A stretch of 64,000 nt of DNA. Origin: Medicago truncatula. Its lineage: Eukaryota; Streptophyta; Magnoliopsida; Fabales; Fabaceae. Position 1 is the stretch's first letter. The number at the start of each line of letters is the position of its first letter. Below are positions 9,401-22,764 of this stretch, one piece after another. The stretch spans positions 1,700,501 to 1,764,500 of the forward strand of contig NC_053045.1 in NCBI RefSeq assembly GCF_003473485.1, given 5' to 3'. A model generated the notes under the pieces. It did not search any database. It was not told the origin of the DNA and was given only the letters and a program-made list of their open reading frames with translations. Both the position numbers and the translations under genes were made by a program.

Positions 9401-12365
9401 TATTCTAAAAGTGATTTCTTGTAGTTTGAACTTTTTAATGTAAGATGTTTTTGTTTTCAAATTTACTTCTATGAGATATTGCTCTGTTTTTAAATGTCAA
9501 CTTGAAAATGTGTATTTACTTATCGATTTGTGCATGATATTTCCCTAAGTAAAGCAAGCGGTTGAGTATGATATTACTTGCAGTTTCAAATTGTATTGTT
9601 TTTCATCACTTTGCCTCATCAGTAGCATTTTTTTGGTTTTGCATACTTTTGTAGCACAGTTTTCTCTGCTCTCACTTTTATGAGTTTTCCATAGGTCCTA
9701 CCAACTTTCAAAACCCAACTTATGTTATCTTTTTTGAACAAAACTTATAAGAATTAACTTATATATTTTCCTGGTCATAATATGTAAGGACCCAAATGTG
9801 AGTGCGCGCTCAAGCGGGCTTAGCACATCGGCTGCCATTATGCTCAAGTGGTAGATAGAGATGATTAGTGCAAGGCTATTCAGTTTTAGTGGTATGGGGA
9901 GTGAGGATTGAGAGATATGTGGAATTTGGGTTTGCATTATAATATAATATGTGGAGTATATATTCCACTTAAGACTAATGGTTTATTTATTTGTTTTCGT
10001 ATATGCAAGAGTTTTCCGTTTTTAAAAGTGGATGTCCCTAGTTATTTCTATCAGCAACATTAGGTGTTAAAATAAATTGATAGTTTGCCATTTATTGTTC
10101 GTTGTGCTGAATGTTTTATGTAAAATAATCATCTTTCTAATGATGTCTACATCTTTCATGAAAATAAGTAATTGTGTTAACGTCATACCATGCCAACCAG
10201 AAACTTTCTATTTCTTTTTGTGCTTGGTATGAAATTATGCTTTGTTTGATATTGACTAAATATTGTTTCTTTTCTACTTTAATTTGAGTGTTTAATTAAC
10301 TCTATTTGATCATCGGGGAGTGATATGGCTGTTTTAAAGATTTTTCTTAGAGTTTGTTATTGACTAACTATTGGTTCTTTTTCTACTTTCATTTCAGTGT
10401 TTAATTAATTCTGTTTGGTCGTATAGAGTGTCTTAAAAGTTGTATGAAAGCACATTTGAGCGTATGTTTTCTGCTGGCTTTTGATAATGAAGCTGGAAAA
10501 TTAATGGTGTGTTATGGCTGTTTTATTTAAGCATGGCTTGTTGTGGTTTAGAGTTTGTTATCGAGAAATTAGTGGTGGTGTGCTGGCTGGTTGGTTTTTG
10601 CATCACCTGCAGATATATTAGTGTTAGGAGTATTCTATATGGATCCCTAAGCTATCCGTTTTTGAGAACTCTGGTTCCTTTGCAATTGTGCTGTTGGGAT
10701 TTTTTTATGAGTATCTTGTATTAAGGAAATGGGATATGTGAACAAAGCATTTTATAAAAACAGCAGTTTCTCTTCTATTATTGGTTTTTGAGAACTCTTG
10801 TCCTTGTAATTGTTTCACAAGGCAAAGCTACCGATGTCACTAAATTTTGGATTTTGTAGAAAACATAAGGAGGGTGGTTGTTTTTGTTGGCCAATTACCT
10901 TCTTCGCTATGTAGTCGCGATAGTTTTATTCGCTGTATATAGCATTATTTTTATTAAAAAACTTGAATTCATGGATGCCATATATGAGACAAAAGTATCA
11001 ATTTGTGTGCGTGATTTTGGATTAATTTGGTCTACTTTGTGTTGTTGTTGTTGTTAATATTCTGACTTTGTTGTTGGATTATTCTGCTTGTGATTATTGG
11101 GGTCTCTCATTTCAGCTATTATCTTCGTTATTCATTGCTTCACTGTAGTGATGTTTAAAAATGCTTCCGATTTAAATTGGTGCAACATTGTTCATTTAAT
11201 GGGCTGCTCAAAATCTAGTGTTTCAAAACAAAAACTATGATCTGAATTGAAATTTGTCCTATTACTTTGTGCCAAACAAAAACATCACTTGTTGTTGTTG
11301 GTTGATTCTGATTATTGAGGTCTCTCACTTTACTATTTTTGTCTGCACTTATTTTTGCTAGTGCTGATGTTTGAAAATATTCCTGATATAAATTGGTGTA
11401 GCCTTGTTCATACTGTAATTGTATGTTATTAGAGGTTTTTCATAATTTGTATTATGAACTGAATCAAAATTTATGACTCCTTTGACAGGAATTTGAAATC
11501 CAATGGAAGATATTTGAAGATGTAAATGCAAACTTAGGAATTCGAATTTTTGAAATATTGTTCATGTGGATGTCAGAGAATTTCGAAGGCAGTTAAAATC
11601 AGCATTTGTTGGATCTAACTTTGTTTCTCATGTTGTTTCATGGTAACCAAAAACTTGTCTCGTACTTCACTGTGTCTCATCTCAAGTCTTGGGTGTCTGC
11701 CTTGCATTATATTCATTGTCTCTTTTCTGATTACTTTTGTTTTAAGTCACTTTTGATTTCTGCTTATGGCTTTCATGTATGCAATCATGCATCATGCTTT
11801 TACTAGTTGTTTGAACTATTGAAATTTTGAGTTTTATATCAAGTCATTTTTAATTTCTGTTTAGGTAGCTTTTATTTTTGCGTTTTTAATTTCTGTTATG
11901 TAACTTTTATTTGTGTGTAGGATGCTTAATTTTTTTGATATAATTATTTTTTAACCGTTTTGCGGCTTCCGCTATTGGCCCGCTTTTCTATCCGCTATTT
12001 GTTATATCGGATTTTTGGCGATCCTATATTTTCCGCGATCCAATTTAATACCACTCACTAAAACAAATCTGAAAATTTATCTGGGGCGGATTCCATGGGA
12101 AACTGCGATGAAGTCCTGGGAAAACACGCAATTTGCCAAGGCCTTTGCAAGGAGCGGAAACTTCAAAGTTGGTGCCTTTCACGCTTGAGTTTTACTTTTC
12201 AAGTTGGTGTCTTTTATTTAAACTCATAAATCTACAGACCATCCAAAAAGAAGCATGTCCTTTTTTCTCAGACAGGAACAAAGAAAAAGCATAGTTAATA
12301 AAAGAGTTAAAGAAATATGATGTAACAGATTTTAGGGCAGTTTTACAATCTATCAAGTCCATATC
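9401..12365. other. 3' flank duplicated elsewhere in the window
   Basis: No gene is recognised, but the sequence is a template for paralogous flanks. 9401-10350 is nearly identical to 48933-49890, 11720-12005 resembles 49900-50195, 10420-11180 resembles 43735-44597, and 11190-11640 resembles 47857-48200. It therefore marks the extent of segmental duplication around subfamily A genes. Some of the first 100-200 bases should be 3' UTR. Confidence 0.7.
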
Positions 12366-12606
12366 GTGCGGTTATGGTGCATAAGGAAATCCTTATGCAC
12401 CCTGCATAAATCTAGAAATGGTTTTGGAGTACAACTCACAGAAACCATTTCCATAGTAAAATGGTTTTGACATAATTGTGTTGGGATTTATGCAGGATGC
12501 TGAAAACCATTAAGTACATCTAATGGTTTTGGAGTATAACTCACAAAAACCATTTTTGAATTTATGCATGGTGCATAAGGAAATCCTTATGCACCATAAC
12601 CGCAGC
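12366..12606. mobile_element. MITE with about 40-bp terminal inverted repeats
   Basis: The left end GTGCGGTTATGGTGCATAAG and the right end (reverse complement GCTGCGGTTATGGTGCATAA) are inverted copies over about 40 bases. Each end also contains the self-complementary word GCATAAGGAAATCCTTATGC. It is flanked by CCATATC on both sides (12359-12365 and 12607-12613; nine bases with one mismatch). Inner repeats of atggttttggagtacaactcac with aaccatt are also present. It has no coding capacity. The superfamily (hAT or Mutator) depends on the true length of the target duplication. Confidence 0.75.
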
Positions 12607-13084
12607 CCATATCCTCCACTCTAGAATCAATTTAATCAATCTATTTAAAAATATGGATGGATCCGATGGATCCCTTCAAATAATTCTAAAATCCAATGGA
12701 TTATTTCTAATGTTATTTCAACGAATAAAAAAAAAAGTTATTCAAAAAATTAGATTAATTAATAAATAAAAATAGAAACAAGTTAATAATTCTATTAATT
12801 TAGATAAGGGATCAATTTGCAAATAATTGTAAGATTTTCTTGTCATCAATATCATATCCGAAGACATTATATCCTTTTGGATCATTTTGTCAAATAATTA
12901 CAAGATTTTCTTTTATCTTTTATAAACGTCGAATATTCAATTCTTTACATTATTCTCATAGCTTTGTCTATGTATCAACTTATATACTCTTGATAGGGTT
13001 CACCTATTATCATTAATCCATGACACTGTTGTCAATTTGAGTATATGTACTAGAGTGGTGATAGGCATACCTCCTTAGGTGGCA

Positions 13085-13765
13085 AACACCATTTGACCTC
13101 CACACAAAAAATTGACACATGACAAACTTTAACTATTCAAAACAATCCAAAAAAACAGCGAGAATCTCCCTCACAACTTCTCTTGCTCCCCCTTCTCTCT
13201 CTACTTCCTCTCCCCCCACCAGCATTCTCCATCACCACCGTTTGTCACCACCATCATCTTTTTTATTTTTTTTAAACAGCTTGTCACCACCATCATCTCT
13301 TTCAAAAAAAAAAAAAAATTTTCTTTTCTCATTAATCTCTGTCTCTTATCCATCCAACCACCCTCTTCTCAATTTTTCGTCCACCCCACCTCCGTCGCTC
13401 AGCCCCTCATCTCCGCCACACCTCAGTCTAGATCTAAGAACTCTGCTGGTGGCATCCCTTTCATAACTACTTACCCTCTCTTCATCCATCAGCCACCACC
13501 ACCGGCCACATCCACCACCGTTATCCGTCGTCTTCAACCTCAATTAAAAAGAAAGTATTGAGAGAGAAGAGAGAAGGGGCTGAAGAGAGAAAAAGGATGA
13601 ACGATGAGAGAGGGGGAAGAGTTTAGACTGTACGTTTGCCAAGAGAGAGAGAAAGCAAAGTTCTGAAATGAGTGAAATTATAAAATGTGTGAAACTACTA
13701 AAATGCCCATACCACATCATCAGTGGTACAAAAGGGTGTATAGAAAGAGTGGTTTGTGTATCTTT
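13085..13765. other. Pyrimidine-rich insertion-like stretch
   Basis: A CT-rich, low-complexity tract (13130-13550) followed by a GA-rich tract (13555-13680). The corresponding interval of the duplicated module (before 50905) has different sequence, so this segment is probably an insertion. The open frame in it is repetitive Ser/Pro and is not a credible gene. Confidence 0.4.
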
Positions 13766-14852
13766 TTCCTATGTACTAATAGACAAACTTTTTCACCTTT
13801 GTTATTAAAATATTTAACATGCATTTCAATTTGAACTTCAATATTTCGTTTATATCTAGCCAAAATATATCATACATTGAATGCATGGAACATACGTAAC
13901 AAAATAAATCATGATCATAAAAGAATGTCATAACCAATTTTAACTTCATAAGAATGTCATAACCAATTTTAACTTCATAAGAATGTCATTAATATTTTCT
14001 ATTACTCTTAATTTCTCCATGAACATTTATCAACTTACAATAACTCAAAACATGCTGAAAATATATTTTAATACCAAAATAAAAAAGAAATTAACAATAC
14101 TTTCATATCATCATGCACAATATAAGATGTGAGCATCAATTTTAAATTTAATAACCCTACAAAAAACAATAATATCACTAAAGCATGCACATCAAAATTA
14201 ATCCATATACACTACTTTTATATAAAACAACATGCAATCAAATAATATATTGATTTACACTAATTGTGTAACTTTTCTAAATGTTTTAGTAGTGATCATT
14301 GAATATTATCTTTGTAAAATGTTTATACTACAGCAAAGGCTGCCATTGTAAAATGGTTACAAATGTCACCACACATATTTACTTTTAAATAATTTATTAT
14401 TCCAAAAGGTCAATGAGTCACAAGTTTGATCTTGAAAAATACTTTAATGTGCCACTTCAAAATTGTTTCAATCATAATTATTCGTCAGTCACTAAAAGAT
14501 TAAACTTAGCCATGTTTATACGTCATAAATTAGCCATGTTTCTGTCATTGTTCATATTCTGTTTGTTTTTAATTTGGCTATGTGCAAAACACAATTAAAA
14601 TACTCCAATGGATTTCTGTCTATATTTCTGACTCTTTTCCATGTCTTTTTTATGCCTCCAAAATGTCTCTTTTTATAGAGAAACTTATGTCATTTGGTGA
14701 ACGGAAACAAACCTTTGAAAGAATTTTGTTCATGAATGGTTATATTGCTTCAACTGTAAAGCTTTACACCTTTTCTCTAAATGGTCTCTTTTAACCATTG
14801 CAACTTTCCAATGTAATACCGAAAAAGTGTCAAGTCCTATTAACGTGAAATA

Positions 14853-14862
14853 TATATAAATA
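14853..14862 (+). promoter_or_regulatory. TATA box of the F-box gene at 14971
   Basis: TATATAAATA lies 109 bases before the ATG, within sequence conserved in the paralogous module (51906-51917), where it reads TATATTAATA instead. Confidence 0.55.
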
Positions 14863-14970
14863 AGATTCACTTCAATTTCAGATCATCGCTGGTAGAAGAA
14901 ATTATTTATCAGTCACAGAATTCAATCTCATAGAAATACTATTCACAACAAACTCTAAGAAGTCCTCAAT

Positions 14971-15957
14971 ATGAAGAGGAAGAGGACAAACTCTTTCAAT
15001 TCTTCACAACAATCTATTTCTTCCATTATAACTAGAAGTAAATCAAAGGCTGCAAAATTTTATTTACCTGAACATTGTTGGGAACATATCTTAAGATTGC
15101 TCGGAGACAACCCACTTAGAGACGATGAGGAAGACCCCTACAAATATGTCTCCCTCGTTTGCAAACAATTCTTGTCCATCACCAACCGTCTCCGATGCTA
15201 TCTTTCTGTAGAAGATCATCACACACCCCCTCTCCTCCGTCGTCTCTTCGAAAGGTTCACCATCACCATCCTTGACCTCTCATCCTACGATGGTAACCTT
15301 GATACACTTCTCTGTGAAATCTCTCTTTTTCCATTGAAAATCACATCCCTTGATTTATCTGACCAACCCACGATTCCTGCTATAGGATTGCGATATTTCT
15401 CCCAAAAAATTACAACTTTAACCTCTCTAACATGTACTAGCATTCATGCGATCCATTACACTGACTTGGTCCTCATCGCGGATTGTTTCCCCAACTTGGA
15501 GCATCTTGCTTTGAATGATTGCGATGACATATCTGAAGAAGGTATTGGTCATGTTTTAAGGAGATGTTGTAAGATGACACATTTGGACTTAGACGGATGT
15601 TCTAATTTGAAAATGACGATACACTTTGAAGTTCCTAACCTCAAGGTGTTGGATTTGTCAATGACAAAAGTTAACGATGACGCACTCTTTGTAATCTCAA
15701 AGAATTGTCGTGGAATTTTGCAACAATTACTGGAAAATTGTCATGATATCACAGAGAAGGGAGTTAGGCATGTGGTAGAGAACTGTGCACAACTACAAGA
15801 GATCAATTTGCGAAATTGCAGTAATGTGAACAGTGATGTTCTTGTCTCATTGATATTGTCAAGGCCATCGTTGAAAAATGTAACAACTCCACATCGTTAT
15901 CCATTCAACGACAAGGAGATGGAACTCTTATTGCGCCAAGGATGTAATGTTTACTAG
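14971..15957 (+). CDS. F-box/LRR protein, subfamily B
   Basis: An uninterrupted 328-residue frame from ATGAAGAGGAAGAGG to TAG. The leader MKRKRTNSFNSSQQS is followed by a short basic segment (TRSKSKAAK). The F-box runs from about residue 29 (KFYLPEHCWEHILRLL, then YVSLVCKQFLSITNRLRCYL). LRR units follow from about residue 85: LDLSSYDGNLDTLL, ITSLDLSDQPTIPAIGL, FPNLEHLALNDCDDISEEGI, MTHLDLDGCSNL, LKVLDLSMTKVNDDAL, LQEINLRNCSNVNSDVL. It should act as the substrate receptor of an SCF ubiquitin ligase. A TATA box sits 109 bases upstream. Its duplicate at 52122 is the closest relative. Substrate and pathway cannot be inferred. Confidence 0.88.
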   Translation: MKRKRTNSFNSSQQSISSIITRSKSKAAKFYLPEHCWEHILRLLGDNPLRDDEEDPYKYVSLVCKQFLSITNRLRCYLSVEDHHTPPLLRRLFERFTITILDLSSYDGNLDTLLCEISLFPLKITSLDLSDQPTIPAIGLRYFSQKITTLTSLTCTSIHAIHYTDLVLIADCFPNLEHLALNDCDDISEEGIGHVLRRCCKMTHLDLDGCSNLKMTIHFEVPNLKVLDLSMTKVNDDALFVISKNCRGILQQLLENCHDITEKGVRHVVENCAQLQEINLRNCSNVNSDVLVSLILSRPSLKNVTTPHRYPFNDKEMELLLRQGCNVY

Positions 15958-18574
15958 TAATCTAAAAATGCTTCACTGATGTTTGAACTCTTAAATGTAA
16001 GATGTTTCTGTTTTCAAATTTACTTAAAGATACTACTTTGTTTTTGTTTACAAGGAGATGGAACTCTTATTGTGACAAGGATGTATTTCACTACTTTGTT
16101 TCATACTTACTTTACTGCATCCCTCATTAGTAGCATGGGTTTTGCAACTTTGTGAGTGATGATGTTCGAACTATATCATCTCTTGGGTTAGGATTAACTT
16201 TGTGAGTGTGCGTTAGGATTATCTTTTATCTTTTTGTAGTTATCTTTCATCTTTTACCTGTTTTCCTTTATGCAAGAGAGTTTTCTGTCTTAAAAAGTGG
16301 AAATCTGTTTTTTATTCTACTTGGGTGTAAAATGCATTTGATGGTTTACTTCTATTATCTCTGCATTATAAAATAATTGAATACATGGATTTCATATAAA
16401 AAAACACTAATATGTTATAGCTTACATTGGGGTTGTTCGGTTATTCTGCTTCTGGCGACTAGATTTGTGATTATTGGGTTCTCTCGTTTTAGCTATTATT
16501 TTTGTTGCTCATTGCATGGTAGTAGGGATGTTTAAAGATGCTTTTGATTTAAGTTGGTGCAATCTTGTTCATAATATGGATTGGCCAAACTCTAATTTTT
16601 CATAATCTCTCCTATGAACAGAATTAAAATTTGTATTATTATTGCATGTTAGACTAAATCGTCACTTGTTGTTGCTGATTTATTCTGATTATTGGTGTCA
16701 CTCACTTGACATAGTGTCTTGTTCATATTATTATTGTATATTATAGGAGATTTTTCATAATATGTACTACTATTGACTGAATTGAAGTTTATGACTCATT
16801 TGATATAGGACATTGATTCAAAGACCGGTGGAAGACATTTGAAGGACCAAAATGGAATGAAAGATGTTAATATGCAACTTTAGTTTGGTTTTGTTGAATC
16901 TAATTTGGTTTCTCATACAGTTTGAAGTTTCTTTTTGGCTATTTTATTGTTCTTAATTTTAAGCTTTTTTATGTTGAGTGCATTTCATTTTGTGTACTTT
17001 TACTCCTAGCACTCTGTTTTATGTGTGTGTTATGAACTAGTATTTGAATCTGGGAACAGAAATATTGATAGAAGTATGGTAAACAATTTTCAGATAATAT
17101 GATCAATTCTTTCGAATCCTGTTTCTTATTGTTTGGTACCTATCCTCTATAACATTATTTGTGTTACAACAAATTAGCAAAATATCTATGATCAAACTTT
17201 AGACTCAGAGTTCTCTTTAGAGGATTACTACCGCTAATCTCTTAGGTGAGTCCGTAACCACCGTCAAAGATTTTTATTGAAATTTAATTTAGAAGTCACA
17301 ACCTAACAACCAAATATCTCTGAAGCAATCTATTAGATTGCCAGATTGGACAGAATTACTAGGTCAATTGAGAGATTTAAGTTCATTTATATTCGATCTA
17401 GATACATAAAGCATTAAAACTATAATTATTGAATAGAGTTTAGAGTTTATACAATCACATTATTCAATCAACTTGATATACAAGTTCATCTTTGACCTAA
17501 TCATTGGAACATAGCTACATGGTAAAAGCACAATTAACTAAATTAAAAGAAGGTAATATAACATAAAATAGGACCAACTATGAGTTGGTAGACAGCACCA
17601 TGAAATCCTAAGAGAATTTTCTTTACAAAATAACCTCAGTTTGTTGACCTAAATTTTTGTTACAAAACATATTTCATCATAAATCCGAGGCTTTGTAACC
17701 AAAAAAAAAATCCGAGGCTTTCACTCAAACAGACCCGTTTATTGTGTTGGTAAATGATTGGTTTATTATGTTGCTAAATCACTTTCATCTTAACAAGAAA
17801 TTTTTATTTTTTTTTCCAAGCTTTTTCTTCCAAGCTTGATAAATAATTAGTCATTAGATCAAATATTTATCACATCAATGTGTTGGTGAAAGATTTTCGC
17901 TAAAATTTTCTAGGAATCGGTCTTCAAATTCCTTGGCCAAAGAAGTAATTTGAAGTCTGTTTTTATGGTTTGCAAGAAATTCCATTACATTAAAAACATC
18001 CATTTTGTTCCTTCCAATACTCAAAGTCATAGACCTTAGCCACTTCATTGGAGAACTAGAAAGCTTGCTTCATCAAATTTTATAATCTAGATTGGACCTT
18101 AATTTGGTTAATCTTTGCACTTATAAATCCCTTTCGTCTCTATGCCAATACTCGATATCAATGGACAAATTAAATTTCATTCTTCACATGTTTTAAGATA
18201 ACCCAAGTTGGCCTTGTTTGTGCAATCAAAATAATTCCTAGTTTGGGTTCCATTTCTTTTAACGTTGAAAAGAAAAGACTACATGGACCTGGATTGAAAC
18301 CCCTACCTATTAAATTGGATTTGACTGACTCATTCGCTAGTTTAAAATGATTAAAAGCTATTGGTTTCTCAAACTCTTTTATCTCGAATGGTTTTCTTAT
18401 CTCAGTTGCAGACCATGGTCGTGATTTTCTTAAAATATTGGTCCTCCAATACTGGTGTAACTTTAAATTTTCAGGAATCATTTATGTTCAGTCCAAATTA
18501 TGCCCAATGCTTAAATCATTGAAAAGCTGTTTTTATAAGTTATAACCGATCAATATATAAGTTAGTTTAAAGCT
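15958..18574. other. 3' flank of subfamily B gene and intergenic DNA
   Basis: 15958-16170 and a short piece near 16370-16440 match the flank of the duplicate B gene (53028-53317). Beyond that no gene is recognised. An open frame on - at 18170-18481 has no recognisable domain and abuts the decayed LINE, so it may be old element sequence. Confidence 0.5.
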
Positions 18575-20030
18575 AGTTTGGACTGAAATACAGACGCTCT
18601 AGCAAAAATGTGAGCGGCTCTATTAGCTTGCTCACGAATAAAAGCTAGTTTAAAGCTAGCATGATCAGAGAGATATGACCTGCAACAAGTAATGATAGTA
18701 CCTAGTTCATTTTCGTAGATACAACCACTAAGCACAACATGAACTAGGGATTGGTTATCGCTCTCATACTCAACGTGTTCAAAGCCTTTGTCAACCAGCT
18801 ACCTTCATAGCAATGAGGAGAGATGTAGCCTCACATTCGATAACCGGGATAGTATAAGAAAAACACTCTGTATATGCTTGAACCAAATGTCCCCGTGCTA
18901 TCACAGAAACAAATGCCAACTCCAAAACAACATTTGTCTGTGAAAAGGGCACAATCCATGTTACACTTAAACCAATTTGGACCAGGTTTCTCCAAAGATA
19001 CTATGGGTGGTGGTGTAGACGTATGATCTTGAGAGTGTTGGATGGCTTGAGTACACCAACGGAAGTCTTGGACTGCATTGGTTGCTGCCCTGCAAGTTGT
19101 AGAAACATTCAATGTTTTATGCTCCCAAAGAACCTCGTTATGAGTGCACCATATGCTCCATTAAAGTGCAACAAAACGTGATTTTTCTATTTCAGATAAA
19201 CCTACAAAAATTGAGAAAAACAACTTGGGTTGAGTATTAAATGACAACAACTTTTGCTCAATTTTTCTCCATAAGTTTGTGGCAACCCAACAATCTCGAG
19301 AATGTGCACATCCAAAGAAAAGGTGCATCTCATCATCTACCGCGTCATCACATAGTACACATATCGTCGGGTAAGAGACACCTCGACAATGAAGGTTGAA
19401 TCTAGTTGGAAGACATAGTCTAACTAAGCGCCAACAAAAGTGCTTCATTTATTGTGGTAATTGAAGCGACCAGACATCTTTCCAATTTCCATCAACTCGA
19501 GGGAGAGATTCATAAGCAGTGAGAGATATTGATAACTTATATGTTGATTTGACAGTATAACAACCACTTGGCGTAGATGTCCAAACAACTTAATCAGACA
19601 AAGCTCTGGAGAGAGGGATTTTACAAATATCAAATACATCTTGTGTATTCATAATTGAGTTCAACAAGGTAAGATCCCAAGTATTTTGTTGGTGATCAAA
19701 GAGTTGTGAGATCATCAAATGAGGGTGGTGATACAGTGGTGTTGTTGTAGGCTTCATATTGTTACGAGTTCTAATCCACAGATCAGACCATACATTGATA
19801 CTTTTTCCGTCTCCAATTCTCCACCTATATCCAAGTGTTAACAGTGGAATGGTGCTCCATATACTCCTCCATGTATAGCTTGGACTATTACCAAGTTTGG
19901 CATCCAAAAATCCATTTCTAGGAAAATATTTATCTTTGAGAACTCTGGTAAGAATAAAGGAAGAGTTTATGGGAAGCTTCCATACTTGCTCTCCATAGTC
20001 ACCATAGTCTTTGCGGATTGTCATCTTGTC
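18575..20030 (-). pseudogene. LINE ORF2 remnant, 3' part (split by Ogre)
   Basis: On - from 20030 downward, the frame shows VWKLPINSSFILTRVLKDKY, YTWRSIW, WRIGDGKSINVWSDLW, then the zinc-binding RVT domain (MKHFCWRLVRLCLPTRFNLH, then CVLCDDAVDDEMHLFFGC). The RNase H-like end follows (WFKCNMDCALF) and, after frame damage, FIREQANRAAHIFARAS near 18600. In-frame TAA codons interrupt it near 19590, 19449 and 19176, each explicable by one base change. It continues across the Ogre insertion into 38866-39365. A non-LTR retrotransposon normally reverse-transcribes at the nicked target; this copy is dead. Confidence 0.85.
20026..20030. repeat. Target-site duplication TTGTC, left
   Basis: TTGTC immediately precedes the left LTR and recurs at 38861-38865 immediately after the right LTR, proving a single insertion event into the LINE. 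Confidence 0.95.
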
Positions 20031-21727
20031 TGTTATCATGGTTTTTGGGTGCCAAGCCATTTAATTGGGCTTGAACCTTTTAACCGTTGATATCTCTCTT
20101 TTTTCTTGGGAAGGGTAAAAGGAGAAAAACCCTTGAGTTTGGATTCGGGGGTCGTTTTCACTACGGGAAGGTGTTAGGCACCCGGAGCGATTATGGTATT
20201 CCATAAGAACCGCTTTACTAAGTTTATTTCTACGCTCTAGTTTTATTGCTTACTTGTAAAAAGAAAGGTATGATTAGTTAAGAATGGGGGTGAGAAGAAG
20301 TAGAATTTTGATTTTTATTTCGGCTTGGATGAGTTTTGACTCATTGCCTACGTACCCTTTTAAGGGATCAAAACCGTTCGTAGTTCATTCTCAAAAATGG
20401 TTTTTTGCTTTTGTTGGTTGATTTTAAGTTCGAAAAGAGATTTTGAAGAAAGGAGATGAGAGGCCTCAAGGGCATAAGATTTAGAAAGCGTGAGGTAGAA
20501 TTAGTCATTTTGCAAAAATAAAGTCCAAGGAGGATTAAGATTTATTGAAGATTTTACTTAAGAAAATAAAGGGGAAATAAGGAGTTTTGACTCCATTTTA
20601 TTTTCAAAAAGGTTTTCAAGTGTTATTTGCATGTTTTAGAAAAAAGTTGATTTTTATCTAAGTGTTCGAAACTAAGCGTTCATCTAATCATGCAATCCTA
20701 GCCATACATCTATGCATACAATCCTAAGCATACATCTAGGGTGAGTGTGTGCGTGTCGGTGCGTCATAGTGTCCATAGTCCATATTACAAAAATTGCCTA
20801 AATACATTCTATGGCCCCTTTGCCAAGCTACAAATCAATTATAACAAATTACACCTCTAAATGAATTAAAACTTGTAAAAAAAATAAATGCTAGGCTAAA
20901 GAAAGTGGAGGGAATGCTAAATGGGATGCATGAAACATGGAAATAAACTTGTTAGTGAAAAGAAAAAACATAACAAGTACTAAGAAATAAAAGCATGCAA
21001 GATGGCACAAAAAGTTAATAAAATGACATTAAACCCTAAAAACTTAGGTATGAAACCTAAAGCATTCTTGGCCTCTAATTTTCATGCTTTAACAAATTTT
21101 GAAAGTGTTTTCTTTATCTCAAGTTATAGCATGGAATTATTGGAAACATGCAAGCATGGTTTCATGCCATATTTTCTAGAATAAACTTGGCATTTTATTA
21201 TCTTTCAAAATATGCATATATTGTTCATAAAATCAAGCACTTATGAACCAAATCAAAACAGCAAATCAACATGAAATTATAGGCACAAATCTCTCGTATT
21301 AACACATCAAGTAGCTTTTATCACATATTCTCACATCAAGGACAAATGTGTGAAGAAGAATCCATAACAAATAATTCAAAGAGAATTAAAATGCTATGAA
21401 TTAATTATACAAAAATTTCATAGATCCTTAATGTGCAAAAAAATGTCATAAAAACACTAAGAAAATATCAAGAAACATGTATGAATTTTTCTAGGAATTT
21501 TATCACGATTTTAATCAAGACATTGGTTCAAATAGCAAAGAAAAACAGTGCAAATAGCAAAAAAGTAAACAAAAACGTAAAAAGCAAAGAAATAAAGCCC
21601 AAGCCCAAAAAACCATAAGATCCGGATGCACAGGGAGCGTTGGATTGATCCAGAGGGGGAAACCCTAGATCCAACGCTCAGGATTGAAGGGATTGGACCG
21701 GTCTTGAACCGGTCCGGTTTAGTTGCC

Positions 21728-21735
21728 TATATAAA
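21728..21735 (+). promoter_or_regulatory. Candidate antisense promoter in left LTR
   Basis: TATATAAA is followed by a CT-rich leader like a plant Y-patch (21765-21838) and then ATG at 21848, opening a 29-codon frame that ends at 21937. It points into the element, antisense to pol. The same site in the right LTR is at 37013-37020. Confidence 0.45.
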
Positions 21736-22756
21736 CATGCTAGCACCGGTTTTTTTCATTTTTACAAATTCTTTCTCTCTCTTCTCTCAGAGCTTCTCTC
21801 TCTAAACTCACTCTTCTCTCTTCTCTCACCTCCACCGGTTTCTGGCTATGTCGCCGGAGAAGATGAAGGTGACCGGAAACTTCATCTTCTCCGATGAACC
21901 TCCTAGGGTTCCGGCGAAGAAATTTCCAGAATTCTAAGATTCCTACATTTTCTGATTCGTCTTCTTATTCTAAGTATGATTCTGGCACTGGTTTTTTCAA
22001 ACGAGTCTTGAAACGACGTAGATCGGGAAAAAACTCCGTACGGTTTTGAAACTGATTTTGATCTTTTTTGAAAGAAAACGTTTAGATCTTTACGGATCTA
22101 CATCGTTTCGTCGTTTATTGCCTCTCTAGAGCTTGTTCTTGTTTTCAAAACTTAGATCCTTATGGATCTAGGTTTCGTGTTTACGGTTATGGTTTTCTGT
22201 ATTCTGGAATTTTTGATATGCTTCGCTTGCGTGATTTTTACAGGTTCAAACTATGATTAACACTTTTTGAAAAGAGATTATGAGTTTTACCTAAGGTTTT
22301 GGTTGAAACCTTTAATGGAGGAAATCTTTGGAAAACTTTTGATTCTGTTCTTGATGGTTTTGATGATTTTGCTTGCTTTTGGACCGAAAATAAATCGGTG
22401 ATTCACCGGTTCTGTTTCTTCATCTTCTTCGCCGGTTTAGAACCTTGTTTCTTTCCCTCTTCTTCTCGCTGAACCTTCTTCGTGATCGGTACTGGAATTT
22501 GCTGCTTCTGCAGTGAATCCGTGCCTTGAATTGCGAAGGAGATGATTCAATGATGATGATTCCTAAGGAATCTCTGAGAATCAATGGAAAATCCAACGAA
22601 TTTTGATGATTCTTGCTTTCTGGAAAACGGTTAGGGTTTTGTGTTCTTGGTGAATCTGAGAAACTTTTCTGTTTTGATTCAGTTGCTGGAAAAAGAAAAT
22701 TGAATTTGTGTTTATGAGTTGGCGTGTGATTAATGGCTTTGAAATCTGACTCAATG

Positions 22757-22764
22757 TATTTATA
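22757..22764 (-). promoter_or_regulatory. Candidate sense promoter in left LTR
   Basis: TATAAATA on -, in the direction of the element's genes. In this 3' LTR it would drive transcripts leftward out of the element toward the LINE and 18-kb region. The same site in the 5' LTR is at 38042-38049. Confidence 0.5.

Noticed and set aside
13119-13466. 115-codon Ser/Pro-rich open frame
   Set aside because: It is translation of a CT-rich tract and is absent from the paralogous module.
18170-18481. 103-codon frame on -
   Set aside because: No recognisable domain; it borders decayed LINE sequence and composition does not look like a gene.
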